Of a stretch of 20,000 bases of DNA, positions 7,901-14,640 are shown piece after piece. Position numbers and translations under genes: made by a program. Origin of the DNA: Syntrophobacterales bacterium (GTDB lineage Bacteria > Desulfobacterota > Desulfobaccia > Desulfobaccales > 0-14-0-80-60-11); contig JALNYP010000066.1 of the NCBI GenBank assembly GCA_023229795.1, positions 1 through 20,000 on the forward strand, written 5' to 3'. The notes under the pieces were generated by a model. That model had not been told where the DNA came from and made no database searches. It saw only the letters and a program-made list of their open reading frames with translations. Numbering within the stretch: the stretch's first letter is position 1; each line of letters starts with the position of its first letter.

Positions 7901-8506
7901 ATGATAGGCATTAGCGATAGGGTCAGAGAGCTTCTGCGGGAAAAGGGTCTGCGAATCCAAGACCTTGCCAATCTGACTCAAATAGATCAGAGCCAGCTAT
8001 CCAGAATGTTAAGAAATAAACGCCATTGGAGCGTCCTGCACCTGCAGGCCGTTTCCAAGGCGCTGGGTGTTAGCATCGGGGATTTAACTGATGAGATTGT
8101 GATGGTTCCGGTTGTGGCGAAGATTGACGCTTCGGCTGAAATTCCCTACCCCGAAACCTTTCGTGATATTCTCGGAGAAGTAGCGCTCCCGAGGTTCCTT
8201 CAAGGTGGAAGAGAAATAGGATTGCCATCGAACATTTATGTTTTGGAGATTGGCGAAGGATATGAACCGGCTCTACTGAAGGGTTCAAAAGTATTTTTTG
8301 CAAAAGATACCCAAAAGCATGAGGGAGATATCGTGGCTTATTGTAATGACCAGAAAAAAATCCGGCTTGGTCAGATATTTTTCCATGGGGATGAAATTCT
8401 GCTTCGTTCTCTGGACCGGCACGTCAAGGACCTGCTTTTACCCAAAAAACATTTAGCGGCAATGGATAGGGCTTTCGGCCAGACCTGGCCAGCCCCCCAA
8501 GACTAA
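7901..8506 (+). CDS. CI-like repressor: XRE helix-turn-helix plus S24-like domain without catalytic Ser
   Basis: A 201-residue protein. Residues 5-65 form an XRE-type HTH (QDLANLTQIDQSQLSRMLRN). Residues about 105-185 resemble the LexA/CI S24 fold (YVLEIGEGYEPALLKGSKVF, then EGDIVAYC). In self-cleaving repressors the motif is G-D-S-M-x-P; here the position is G-E-G-Y-E-P, so the nucleophile Ser is missing (Tyr121), and the expected catalytic Lys region reads KKIRLGQ. It is therefore probably not cleaved in the SOS response and would be switched off another way, such as an antirepressor. It is transcribed away from the primase-helicase gene, the classic repressor/early-gene divergence. It likely keeps replication and excision silent. 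A promoter and an intrinsic terminator frame the gene. Confidence 0.85.
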   Translation: MIGISDRVRELLREKGLRIQDLANLTQIDQSQLSRMLRNKRHWSVLHLQAVSKALGVSIGDLTDEIVMVPVVAKIDASAEIPYPETFRDILGEVALPRFLQGGREIGLPSNIYVLEIGEGYEPALLKGSKVFFAKDTQKHEGDIVAYCNDQKKIRLGQIFFHGDEILLRSLDRHVKDLLLPKKHLAAMDRAFGQTWPAPQD

Positions 8507-8527
8507 CCGGCTTCCAATAACAGCCGT

Positions 8528-8554
8528 CCGGGAAATTTTCTCGGAATTTTTTTT
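8528..8554 (+). terminator. Probable terminator of the repressor gene
   Basis: A CCGGGAAATTTTCTCGG hairpin (8528-8544; one G-U pair) followed by AA and a run of eight T. It lies 21 bases after the repressor stop and separates it from the excisionase/integrase genes. Confidence 0.65.
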
Positions 8555-8563
8555 CTTTTCTTA

Positions 8564-8580
8564 AATGACTTTCAGTCATT
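8564..8580. promoter_or_regulatory. Inverted repeat, possible operator for the excision operon
   Basis: Perfect 7-base arms AATGACT / AGTCATT around TTC, 22 bases before the small membrane-peptide ORF. The arms contain TGAC, as do the TGACA repeats in the repressor promoter, so repressor binding is conceivable; this is inference. A stem this short without a T-run is not a terminator. Confidence 0.4.
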
Positions 8581-8601
8581 ACAAAAAGGACTAATAAACC
8601 T

Positions 8602-8721
8602 ATGAATCTTTTTTGGCTAATTCTCTCAATCGGGCCGGCTATTATCTTCACTGTTGATTTGCTCGCTCCTCCCAATAGAGCCCATAGCGGCACCATCCCG
8701 CCAGAGCCACTTTATAACTAG
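8602..8721 (+). CDS. Small membrane peptide (39 residues)
   Basis: ATG 8602 to TAG 8721, with AAGGA about 12 bases upstream. The N-terminal half is one hydrophobic segment (LFWLILSIGPAIIFTVDLL), the rest is Pro-rich and polar. It lies three bases before the excisionase-like gene, so it would be the first gene of a three-gene cluster. No family recognised. It could be a small inner-membrane protein such as an exclusion or toxin peptide, or an unread leader. Confidence 0.4.
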   Translation: MNLFWLILSIGPAIIFTVDLLAPPNRAHSGTIPPEPLYN

Positions 8722-8724
8722 GCC

Positions 8725-8919
8725 ATGAGAGCAGAGAAACATCGACCCCTTTATATTCGCCCCCGACAGGTCCCCGAAATCTTCGGCATCTCGGAGCGCT
8801 TGGTGCGCCATCTGATGATGCGGGGGGATTTGAAAGAAAATTTGCATTGGTTCAAGAAGAGCAGTAGGATGGTACTGCTTTCTGTCCAGGCCCTTGAAGA
8901 GTGGATCAAGGAGGGCTGA
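8725..8919 (+). CDS. Excisionase-like HTH protein
   Basis: A 64-residue protein made almost wholly of a MerR/Xis-type winged helix: LYIRPRQVPEIFGISERLVR is the helix-turn-helix, LLSVQALEEWIKEG the closing helix. Such HTH_17 proteins bind the arms of att sites and direct integrases toward excision, or act as regulators. The gene overlaps the integrase start by one base (TGATG) and its last codons supply the integrase ribosome site, so the two are translated together. The size, the fold and the place right before the integrase make an excisionase the best guess. Confidence 0.75.
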   Translation: MRAEKHRPLYIRPRQVPEIFGISERLVRHLMMRGDLKENLHWFKKSSRMVLLSVQALEEWIKEG

Positions 8920-10070
8920 TGGCAACCGTCCGAAGCATCAAGGGCCGTTTGTATTACGACTTCTATTTTAAGGGGGTGAGATGTACCGAAACATCCGGAC
9001 TTGAGGCGACCAAGGAGAACCGCAAAAGGGCCGAGAAATATATGAAGTTGATCGAGGCCGAAATTGAGAATGAGGTCTTTCAGTATGAGAGACACTTTCC
9101 CCACGGCGCCAAGATCGAGATATTTTCTCCCCGGAAGGAAGATCTCCCGTTCAATCAATATTTCGCTGATTGGATGGCGGAAAAAGTGCTCAAGGAGACC
9201 ACCCGCCGCAACTGGAAGAGCGCTTTCTGGAAGCACCTTTACCCGTTCTTCAAAAACCGGCTCATTTCCACGATAACCCGGGCAGAGATTCGCCGGTTCC
9301 AGAGAACCATGGTGGACAAAGGCCTGGAACCCAGCACCATCAACGACAAAACCATGAAGGTGCTGCGCATGATGTTCCATCAGGCGTATGTGGATGAGGT
9401 GATCCCCAAGAATCCCACCCTGGGCGTAAAACGACTGGCCCAGGGCATGACTGACGTTGATCCCTTCACCATTGCGGAACGGGAAGAGGTCATTGCGGGG
9501 TTCCGCCGGTATGCCCCACTCTATGTCAATTATGTGATCTGCGGCTTTTGGACCGGCTGGCGCCCCAATGAGGCCTGTGCCTTAAAATGGAAACGGGTGG
9601 ACTTCCAGAATGAGAAGGTCCTCATTCGCGAAGGCCGGGTCTTGCGCCTCACCGGTATCCCGAAGTCTGCCGGCAGCATCAGGGACCTGGATATGTTGCC
9701 GCCGGTGCGGGAGGCTCTGGTGGCGCAAAAGGCCTTAAGCTGGTTACTGGGGGATTATGTGTTCCTGGGGGGAAAACAGAAGCCTCTGGAACAGGAGATC
9801 TTCCGGATGAAGGCCTGGGAACCGGTGTTGAAGCGCCTGGGGGTCAGGTACCGGCCCCCTTACCAGATGCGGCATACGTTTGCCACCCTGGCGATTTCGG
9901 TGGGGGAGAACATCAACTGGGTGGCCCGGATGCTGGGGCACAAGAGCCCGGTAGTGACTCTGGAACGGTATAATCGCTTTGTGCCGAATCTAACCCGGAC
10001 AGATGGGAAGGCCCTACTCGCGGCAAACTCCACCGGGGAACGTTTCCCGGTGGGAGAACGAATTAAGTAA
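8919..10070 (+). CDS. int: Tyrosine integrase with DUF3596-type arm-binding domain
   Basis: 383 residues from ATG 8919, chosen over the ATG at 8901 because AAGGAGG lies just before it and the start overlaps the excisionase stop. Domains: N-terminal arm-DNA-binding segment (SIKGRLYYDFYFKGVRCTE, 6-24), SAM-like core-binding region (about 75-170), and the catalytic domain with Arg215 (GWRPNEA), Lys249, Tyr315-x-x-Arg318 (PYQMRHTF), His341 (LGHKS) and nucleophile Tyr351 (ERYNRFVPNL). Tyr in place of the first His of HxxR, and the FVPNLTR tail, are normal for this integrase group as I know it. It should insert the element by site-specific recombination. The stop lies 26 bases from the 3' end of tRNA-Glu, which marks that gene as the target. 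Confidence 0.92.
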   Translation: MATVRSIKGRLYYDFYFKGVRCTETSGLEATKENRKRAEKYMKLIEAEIENEVFQYERHFPHGAKIEIFSPRKEDLPFNQYFADWMAEKVLKETTRRNWKSAFWKHLYPFFKNRLISTITRAEIRRFQRTMVDKGLEPSTINDKTMKVLRMMFHQAYVDEVIPKNPTLGVKRLAQGMTDVDPFTIAEREEVIAGFRRYAPLYVNYVICGFWTGWRPNEACALKWKRVDFQNEKVLIREGRVLRLTGIPKSAGSIRDLDMLPPVREALVAQKALSWLLGDYVFLGGKQKPLEQEIFRMKAWEPVLKRLGVRYRPPYQMRHTFATLAISVGENINWVARMLGHKSPVVTLERYNRFVPNLTRTDGKALLAANSTGERFPVGERIK

Positions 10071-10096
10071 TAATATCAATAAGTTATGCGGCCAAA

Positions 10097-10135
10097 TGGT
10101 AGTCCCAACGGGAATCGAACCCGTGTCTCCGCCGT
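10097..10135. other. Likely attachment site (3' half of tRNA-Glu)
   Basis: The integrase gene points at, and ends just before, the 3' end of tRNA-Glu. Integrases of this type commonly recombine in the T-arm/3' end of a tRNA and restore it with element-borne sequence. The element would then extend leftward. I searched the rest of the window by eye for a second copy of the T-arm and acceptor sequence and found none, so the other att lies outside the window, has decayed, or the inference is wrong. The crossover boundary cannot be set from one copy. Confidence 0.45.
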
Positions 10136-10172
10136 GAGAGGGCGGTGTCCTAGGCCCCTAGACGATGGGACC
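10097..10172 (-). tRNA. tRNA-Glu (anticodon CUC)
   Basis: 76 bases including encoded CCA. The cloverleaf is complete: acceptor GGTCCCA / TGGGACT (one G-U pair at the end), D-arm GTCTAGGGGCCTAGGAC, anticodon stem CCGCC / GGCGG with loop CTCTCAC (anticodon CTC), T-arm with GGTTCGATTCC, discriminator A. It reads GAG codons. It has its own strong promoter upstream. Confidence 0.97.
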
Positions 10173-10181
10173 GCGCTCATT

Positions 10182-10210
10182 TTTATAACTTAAGGATAAA
10201 TCGGTGTCAA
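10182..10210 (-). promoter_or_regulatory. Promoter of tRNA-Glu
   Basis: Minus strand: TTGACA (10210-10205), 17-base spacer, TATAAA (10187-10182). Predicted start near 10175, three bases before the tRNA. Near-consensus sigma70. Confidence 0.85.
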
Positions 10211-10223
10211 GAGGACCCGGGGG

Positions 10224-10940
10224 TCACGTTCCTGCCGGCGGTCCCCCCTGGGGCCTGGCCGCCTGGGTCTCGGTGGGCTTGTCAGGGCCGGCCGGGTCCC
10301 AGAAAGGGGCCTGCCCGGCCAGCCAGGCCTGGGCCCGATCCAGATCCCCGGGGGTATTGAGGTTAAAAAAACTGTGGCCCTCAGGGTCCAGATTGAGCAC
10401 CTCAGCCTCCGAAAGGATCAGGGGCCGACAAATTTCCAGGAAGCGGGTTGGACGGCGGTCGGCCAGGAGAAATTCCTGCAGTTTGGGCAACAGGCGGGTG
10501 GCATAAAGTCCAGGGAAAGGCTCCAGCCCCCGGGGAGACCGGCAGACCACCGCGGGGCGTGAGGTCCGCCTGGCCCGGGCGGCCAGTTCGGCCAACAGGG
10601 CCGGGGCCGGAAAGGGGTTGTCCACCGCCACGGCCAGGACCCAGGGAGTTTGAGCCCAGAAGAGGGCGGTGAGCAGGCCGCCGGCGGGACCCTGAAAAGG
10701 CCGCAAGTCCGTCACCAAGGGCAGGCCGAAAGCCGCGTGGGCCAGGGGCTGGTTGGTAATGAGCCAGCAGGTCGTTACTAAGGGAGCCAGGGCCTCGGCC
10801 GCCCGGAGGGCCAGGGGCTGGCCGTTTAGGGGCAGCGCCGGCTTATCACGCCCTAAGCGCCGACTCAGGCCCCCGGCCAGAATGGCCCCGGTGATCAAAG
10901 GCGGCCCTGAGGCCAACGCCGGCTCGAGGGTCGGCCTCAC
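10224..10940 (-). CDS. mobA: Molybdenum cofactor guanylyltransferase MobA
   Basis: A 238-residue cytoplasmic enzyme that transfers GMP from GTP to molybdopterin to make the guanine-dinucleotide cofactor of DMSO-reductase-type enzymes such as formate dehydrogenases. The signature is GAILAGGLSRRLGRDKPAL (18-36), the nucleotide-binding loop of NTP transferases, with the metal-binding Asp107 in VAVDNPF. The start GTG at 10940 overlaps the mobB stop as GTGA, so translation is coupled. An 18-residue leader precedes the core and a Pro/Gly-rich tail follows it; both are loosely conserved in the family. It is the last gene of the merR-like/mobB/mobA operon. Confidence 0.92.
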   Translation of the reverse strand: MRPTLEPALASGPPLITGAILAGGLSRRLGRDKPALPLNGQPLALRAAEALAPLVTTCWLITNQPLAHAAFGLPLVTDLRPFQGPAGGLLTALFWAQTPWVLAVAVDNPFPAPALLAELAARARRTSRPAVVCRSPRGLEPFPGLYATRLLPKLQEFLLADRRPTRFLEICRPLILSEAEVLNLDPEGHSFFNLNTPGDLDRAQAWLAGQAPFWDPAGPDKPTETQAARPQGGPPAGT

Positions 10941-11467
10941 CGGTTTTGCACCTGAGCCAGGATAAACCTGCCGATTTCGGCCACCTGGCCGGGCTCAAAC
11001 ACCGGCAGGTCCGTAGGCAGCGCGCCGGGACTGATCCAGGCCACCACGCCAGGATAATCCGGCAAAGGGGACGCCGCGCTCGCCACCAGGGCCAACTTGG
11101 GCAGGTCACTGGTCTTGTAGCCTTCCACCAGGATCAGGTCGGACTCGGGGGCCAGTTCCGCTAAAATGGACGGGAGCGTCGGCTCCGCCGGGAAGGTCCG
11201 GGTAATCTGCACCAGCCCCGGCGCGGCCAGGGCCACCAGCCGCCCTCCCGACTGACGATAGCGCCCGGTGTCTTTGGTTTCATCGGCCAGATGGAGCTGG
11301 TGAGAATGCTTCAGAACGGCCACCCGTGCCCCCTGGGCGGCAAACCACTCCAGCAGTCGGCAGATGAGTTCGGTCTTGCCGGAATTGGAAGGCCCTACAA
11401 TGGCGATGGCTTTAGCTCTGGGAGCAGGATAAACAGTTGTAGATGGCGTGGCAGGGGGAGAAATCAA
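10937..11467 (-). CDS. mobB: Molybdopterin-guanine dinucleotide biosynthesis adapter MobB
   Basis: A P-loop GTP-binding protein that assists MobA. Visible: Walker A GPSNSGKT (25-32), the MobB motif LKHSHQ followed by ETKDTGRYRQSGG, and LILVEGYKTSDLPKL. The frame is open to a GTG at 11554, but that part overlaps the regulator gene and does not look like MobB; TTG at 11467-11465 overlaps the regulator stop as TTGA, matching the GTGA junction with mobA, so I take it as the start (176 residues). Both junctions point to tight co-translation of all three genes. Confidence 0.9.
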   Translation of the reverse strand: MISPPATPSTTVYPAPRAKAIAIVGPSNSGKTELICRLLEWFAAQGARVAVLKHSHQLHLADETKDTGRYRQSGGRLVALAAPGLVQITRTFPAEPTLPSILAELAPESDLILVEGYKTSDLPKLALVASAASPLPDYPGVVAWISPGALPTDLPVFEPGQVAEIGRFILAQVQNR

Positions 11468-11922
11468 GATTCGGTCTGATATTTTTCCAGGACTTTTTCC
11501 CTTTTGACGTTGCGATTGAGAAAAATGGCGCAACGCGAACAGGGACCGTCGCACAAGGTTCCCCGATATTCTCGCACCTCATAACAAGGCCGCCAGGGGA
11601 GTTGAAACGCGGGGCATTCCTCTTTTTTGTCGCAATCGTAAATATTCCAACAAGGGGCCAGCACCATCAGGTTGCGCAGGCAGGCCAGGGTGAACCCCCG
11701 ATCATGGATCAGGCTGTTGATCTGGTTGATCTGGGAGACGTCGAAGTTGGAATAGAGGCGGTTGTTGGTATTCTTTTCCCGTAAGGGTTTGATAAACCCC
11801 TCTTTTTCATATTCCCGGATGCGCTTTTGGGAAAGGTTCACCACCCGGGAGACCTCATTGATGAGAAAGAGATCTCCACCGTCGCCTTCGAACCGGACGC
11901 GTTTGTTTTTTCCTCGGGGCAT
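11464..11922 (-). CDS. MerR-type regulator with Cys-rich C-terminal domain
   Basis: 152 residues. Residues 18-85 are a MerR winged helix (FLINEVSRVVNLSQKRIREY and NRLYSNFDVSQINQI). The C-terminus carries cysteines at 91, 97, 103, 113, 124, 128 and 131, within PCWNIYDCDKKEECPAF and LCDGPCSRC, enough to hold an iron-sulfur cluster or metal. MerR proteins twist promoters with long spacers when their sensor domain is loaded. Leading the mobB-mobA operon, it probably couples molybdenum-cofactor synthesis to metal, redox or oxygen state; this is inference. The ATG at 11922 has no Shine-Dalgarno sequence, so a leaderless or weakly translated start is possible. Confidence 0.8.
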   Translation of the reverse strand: MPRGKNKRVRFEGDGGDLFLINEVSRVVNLSQKRIREYEKEGFIKPLREKNTNNRLYSNFDVSQINQINSLIHDRGFTLACLRNLMVLAPCWNIYDCDKKEECPAFQLPWRPCYEVREYRGTLCDGPCSRCAIFLNRNVKREKVLEKYQTES

Positions 11923-12050
11923 AAATCATTCTATAAGAAACTGAGTATAGACAAATTTTACATGGAACGCTTCTTTATACAAGCAAAAACTTTAGGGGGG
12001 GAATCTACCTGGTTCGAGTAAAACTAATCCACAGATAATTTCCAAATAGA

Positions 12051-12085
12051 AGGCCGCCTCATCCCGCGCCGGGACGAGGCGGCCT
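12051..12085 (-). terminator. Terminator-like hairpin after cydB
   Basis: Two 16-base arms (12051-12066 and 12070-12085) around CGC. Read on the minus strand all positions pair, one as G-U; on the plus strand that pair becomes an A-C mismatch, so the minus-strand transcript (cydAB) is the intended one. It starts 20 bases after the cydB stop. The T-run after it is poor (TTCTATTT). Confidence 0.65.
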
Positions 12086-12104
12086 CAGGATATTTAAGCG
12101 CGGC

Positions 12105-13133
12105 TCAATACCCTTCTTCTTTGGCCAGGTCTTCGGGCTCCACCTTATCCTTGAAGAGGAAATGGACCCAAACCTGGTAGGCGATGACCAGCGGCACAAA
12201 GGTCAGGGCCACGCCCAGCATGATCTTGAGGGTCAGGGGGCTGGAAGATGAGTTGAACGCAGTCAGGCTGTAGGCCGGGTTGAGGCTGGATTTAAGCAGG
12301 TTGGGAAACAGCCCCACTACCCCGAAGAGGGTGACCGCGACAATGGTCAGGCTGGAGGCGAACCAGGCCTTCCACCACTGGGCCCTCTGGATGAAGACCC
12401 GCATGGCGATGAGGGCCGCCACCGCGATGACCGGAATGATAAGGAGCACCGGTTGGGCCGCGTAGTTCTCGAAGAGCGAAGTCCAGCGTTGGGTGGCCAG
12501 CAGGAAGAGCACTGCCATGATCAACAGCGCCGGCCAGGTTTTGGCGGCCAGGTGTCCGGCCCGGCGGTGCAGGTCATCGTGGGATTTGACCGCCAGCCAC
12601 AAGGAGCCGTGGACGATGAACAGCAGGACGAACAAGATGCCTCCGGCCAGGCCGTAAGGATTGAGCAGGGTGAACAAGGTTCCCTGGTAGATGCCTTCGG
12701 CGTCAATGGGGATACCCTTAAAAAGGTTGGCAAAGGCCACCCCGAAGAGCAGGGCCGGCAGAAAACTGCCCAGGAACAGGCAGGTGTCCCACAGGCGCCG
12801 CCAGCCGGGGTTATCCACCTGATCCCGGAAGGCAAAAGAGACCCCCCGCAAAATCAGGGCGAAGAGGATGAGCATCAAGGCCGAATACAAGCCGCTGAAC
12901 ATCGCCGCGTAGGTGGTAGGGAAGGCCGCGAAAGTCACGCCGCCGGCGGTGATGAGCCAGACTTCGTTGCCGTCCCAGAACGGCCCCATGGTCCGGTAGA
13001 TGATCCGCCGGTCCTGGTCGTCTTTGGCCAGAAACGGCATCAGGGTCCCCAGCCCCAGATCAAAGCCGTCCAGCATGAAATACACGGCCCACAAGACACC
13101 CCAGAGGATAAACCAGATAGTCGGCAACATCAT
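12105..13133 (-). CDS. cydB: Cytochrome bd oxidase subunit II
   Basis: 342 residues, many membrane helices, with the subunit II signatures DGFDLGLG (22-29), GPFWDGNEVWL (50-60) and RGVSFAFRDQ. It partners CydA in the membrane as the structural subunit of quinol:O2 oxidoreductase. The ATG overlaps the cydA stop by four bases. Length is a little below the E. coli form. It ends EEGY. No cydX-like small ORF or cydDC genes are seen in the window. Confidence 0.96.
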   Translation of the reverse strand: MMLPTIWFILWGVLWAVYFMLDGFDLGLGTLMPFLAKDDQDRRIIYRTMGPFWDGNEVWLITAGGVTFAAFPTTYAAMFSGLYSALMLILFALILRGVSFAFRDQVDNPGWRRLWDTCLFLGSFLPALLFGVAFANLFKGIPIDAEGIYQGTLFTLLNPYGLAGGILFVLLFIVHGSLWLAVKSHDDLHRRAGHLAAKTWPALLIMAVLFLLATQRWTSLFENYAAQPVLLIIPVIAVAALIAMRVFIQRAQWWKAWFASSLTIVAVTLFGVVGLFPNLLKSSLNPAYSLTAFNSSSSPLTLKIMLGVALTFVPLVIAYQVWVHFLFKDKVEPEDLAKEEGY

Positions 13134-14464
13134 GACACCACCCCCTCACTGCTTCCGGCCGGCGCCGGTTCCGGCCCTTGCTTGGCAAACTTGGATATGA
13201 GGTAGAACGCCACCGCACCCAGGAGCGAATAGACCAGGATGAAACCCACCAGGGTCGGCCATACCTGGGAGGCGGCGATGGGAGACACGGCATCGGAGGT
13301 GCGCATCAGACCGTAAACGATCCAGGGCTGCCGTCCCACTTCGGCCACCATCCAGCCGGCCTCCAGGGCAATATAGGGCAGCGGGATGGCATAGAGCATT
13401 AACTTCAAATAGCCTGGGCTGGCTTCAAGGTTCTTGCGCTTGAACCAACCCACCACGGTCAGCAGGATAAAGAGAAAGCCCAGGGCCACCATCAGCCGGA
13501 AGGCGAAGAAGGTCAGGGCCACCGGCGGCCGGTCAGCCGGGGGGAAGTCTTTGAGCCCCTTGACCACGGCCTGGGGGGAGTGGTACGCCAGCATACTCAG
13601 GGCTTTGGGAATGCGGCCGAACTCAAACAGGTTGCGTTCCCCCGCCTGGTCGGGAATCAGAAACAGCCACATGGGGGCCCCAGCCTGGGTATCCCATATA
13701 GACTCCAAGGCCGCCAGTTTAGTGGGCTGGATCTTGGCCACTTCGGCGCCATGCTGGTGCCCCTGTACCACCTCCACCAGGGAGAAGATCAGGGCAAACC
13801 CCAGGGCCAGGCGGAAAGACTTGGTGAAAAAGGTGAGGTGCTGCCGCCGCAGTAAATGATAGGCGCTGATCCCCATGACCACAAAACCCGCCAGGATGTA
13901 GGCCCCGCTCACGGTATGGATAAACTCCTGGATGGCAAAGGGCTGGGTGACCACGGCCAGAAAGTCGCTCAGTTCGGCCCGGCCGTTCCTGATGGTGTAA
14001 CCCACGGGATGCTGCATCCACGAGTTGGCGATGAGGATCCACAGGGCCGAGAGGTTGGAGGCAAAGGCCACCAGCCAGATGCAGACGCAATGCAGGCGCG
14101 GAGAGAGCCGCTTCCAGCCCAAGGCCCACACCGCCAGGAAGGTGGACTCCAGGAAAAAGGCCAGGGTGGCCTCAATGGCCAACAGGGACCCGAAGATATC
14201 CCCCACGTAGCGGGAGTACCGAGACCAGTTGGTGCCGAATTGAAATTCCAGAGTAATCCCGGTCACCACCCCCACGGCAAAATTCACCAGAAAAATCTTG
14301 CCCCAAAATTTGGCCATGCGCCGGTAATCCTCGTCGCCGGTCCTGACATATTTGGTCTCCATGATGGCGATGAGGATGGACAGGCCCAGAGTCAAAGGCA
14401 CCAGGAGAAAGTGGAAAAAGGTGGCCACCGCAAACTGCAGTCGAGACAGCATCAATACATCCAT
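13130..14464 (-). CDS. cydA: Cytochrome bd oxidase subunit I
   Basis: 444 residues. Haem ligands are in place: His18 (TFFHFLLVPLTLG), His184 (EFIHTVSGAY) and Met373 (GWMVAEVGRQPW); so are Glu99 and Glu107 of the proton channel and Lys250/Glu255 of the quinol site (QPTKLAALE). The Q-loop is short, unlike E. coli CydA. The enzyme oxidises quinol and reduces oxygen with high affinity; in an anaerobe it serves oxygen defence or microaerobic respiration. ATG 14464 has a GGGGAGGTAAGGA ribosome region. Transcription starts from a promoter covered by a palindrome. Confidence 0.97.
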   Translation of the reverse strand: MDVLMLSRLQFAVATFFHFLLVPLTLGLSILIAIMETKYVRTGDEDYRRMAKFWGKIFLVNFAVGVVTGITLEFQFGTNWSRYSRYVGDIFGSLLAIEATLAFFLESTFLAVWALGWKRLSPRLHCVCIWLVAFASNLSALWILIANSWMQHPVGYTIRNGRAELSDFLAVVTQPFAIQEFIHTVSGAYILAGFVVMGISAYHLLRRQHLTFFTKSFRLALGFALIFSLVEVVQGHQHGAEVAKIQPTKLAALESIWDTQAGAPMWLFLIPDQAGERNLFEFGRIPKALSMLAYHSPQAVVKGLKDFPPADRPPVALTFFAFRLMVALGFLFILLTVVGWFKRKNLEASPGYLKLMLYAIPLPYIALEAGWMVAEVGRQPWIVYGLMRTSDAVSPIAASQVWPTLVGFILVYSLLGAVAFYLISKFAKQGPEPAPAGSSEGVVS

Positions 14465-14546
14465 CGGTTATCCTTACCTCCCCTCTGCTTGGTAGTCGCC
14501 CGGCGCTTGAGACCCGGTCCGCCCCGCGGCTTCCGGCAGGCTACGT

Positions 14547-14585
14547 TAATGATTACTGAATAGTAATTATTATCTAAAAAGTCAA
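14547..14585 (-). promoter_or_regulatory. cydAB promoter with palindromic operator
   Basis: Minus strand: TTGACT (14585-14580), 17-base spacer, TATTCA as a weak -10. An inverted repeat with 11-base arms and one mismatch (14547-14557 and 14562-14572, core TTACTGAATAGTAA) covers the -10. A repressor bound there would block transcription. The word is not the FNR box (TTGAT-N4-ATCAA); the regulator is unknown. Confidence 0.55.
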
Positions 14586-14640
14586 GTGCCTGATTCAGGT
14601 CCAGCATATTTTTTCCTTGGACGATTTTCCCATGGCTCGA

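Noticed and set aside
12453..13205. 250-codon plus-strand frame opposite cydB
   Set aside because: Antisense shadow; Gln/Gly/Asp-rich with no motif, while cydB is certain.
13856..14563. 235-codon plus-strand frame opposite cydA
   Set aside because: Antisense shadow; ends inside the cydA promoter palindrome.
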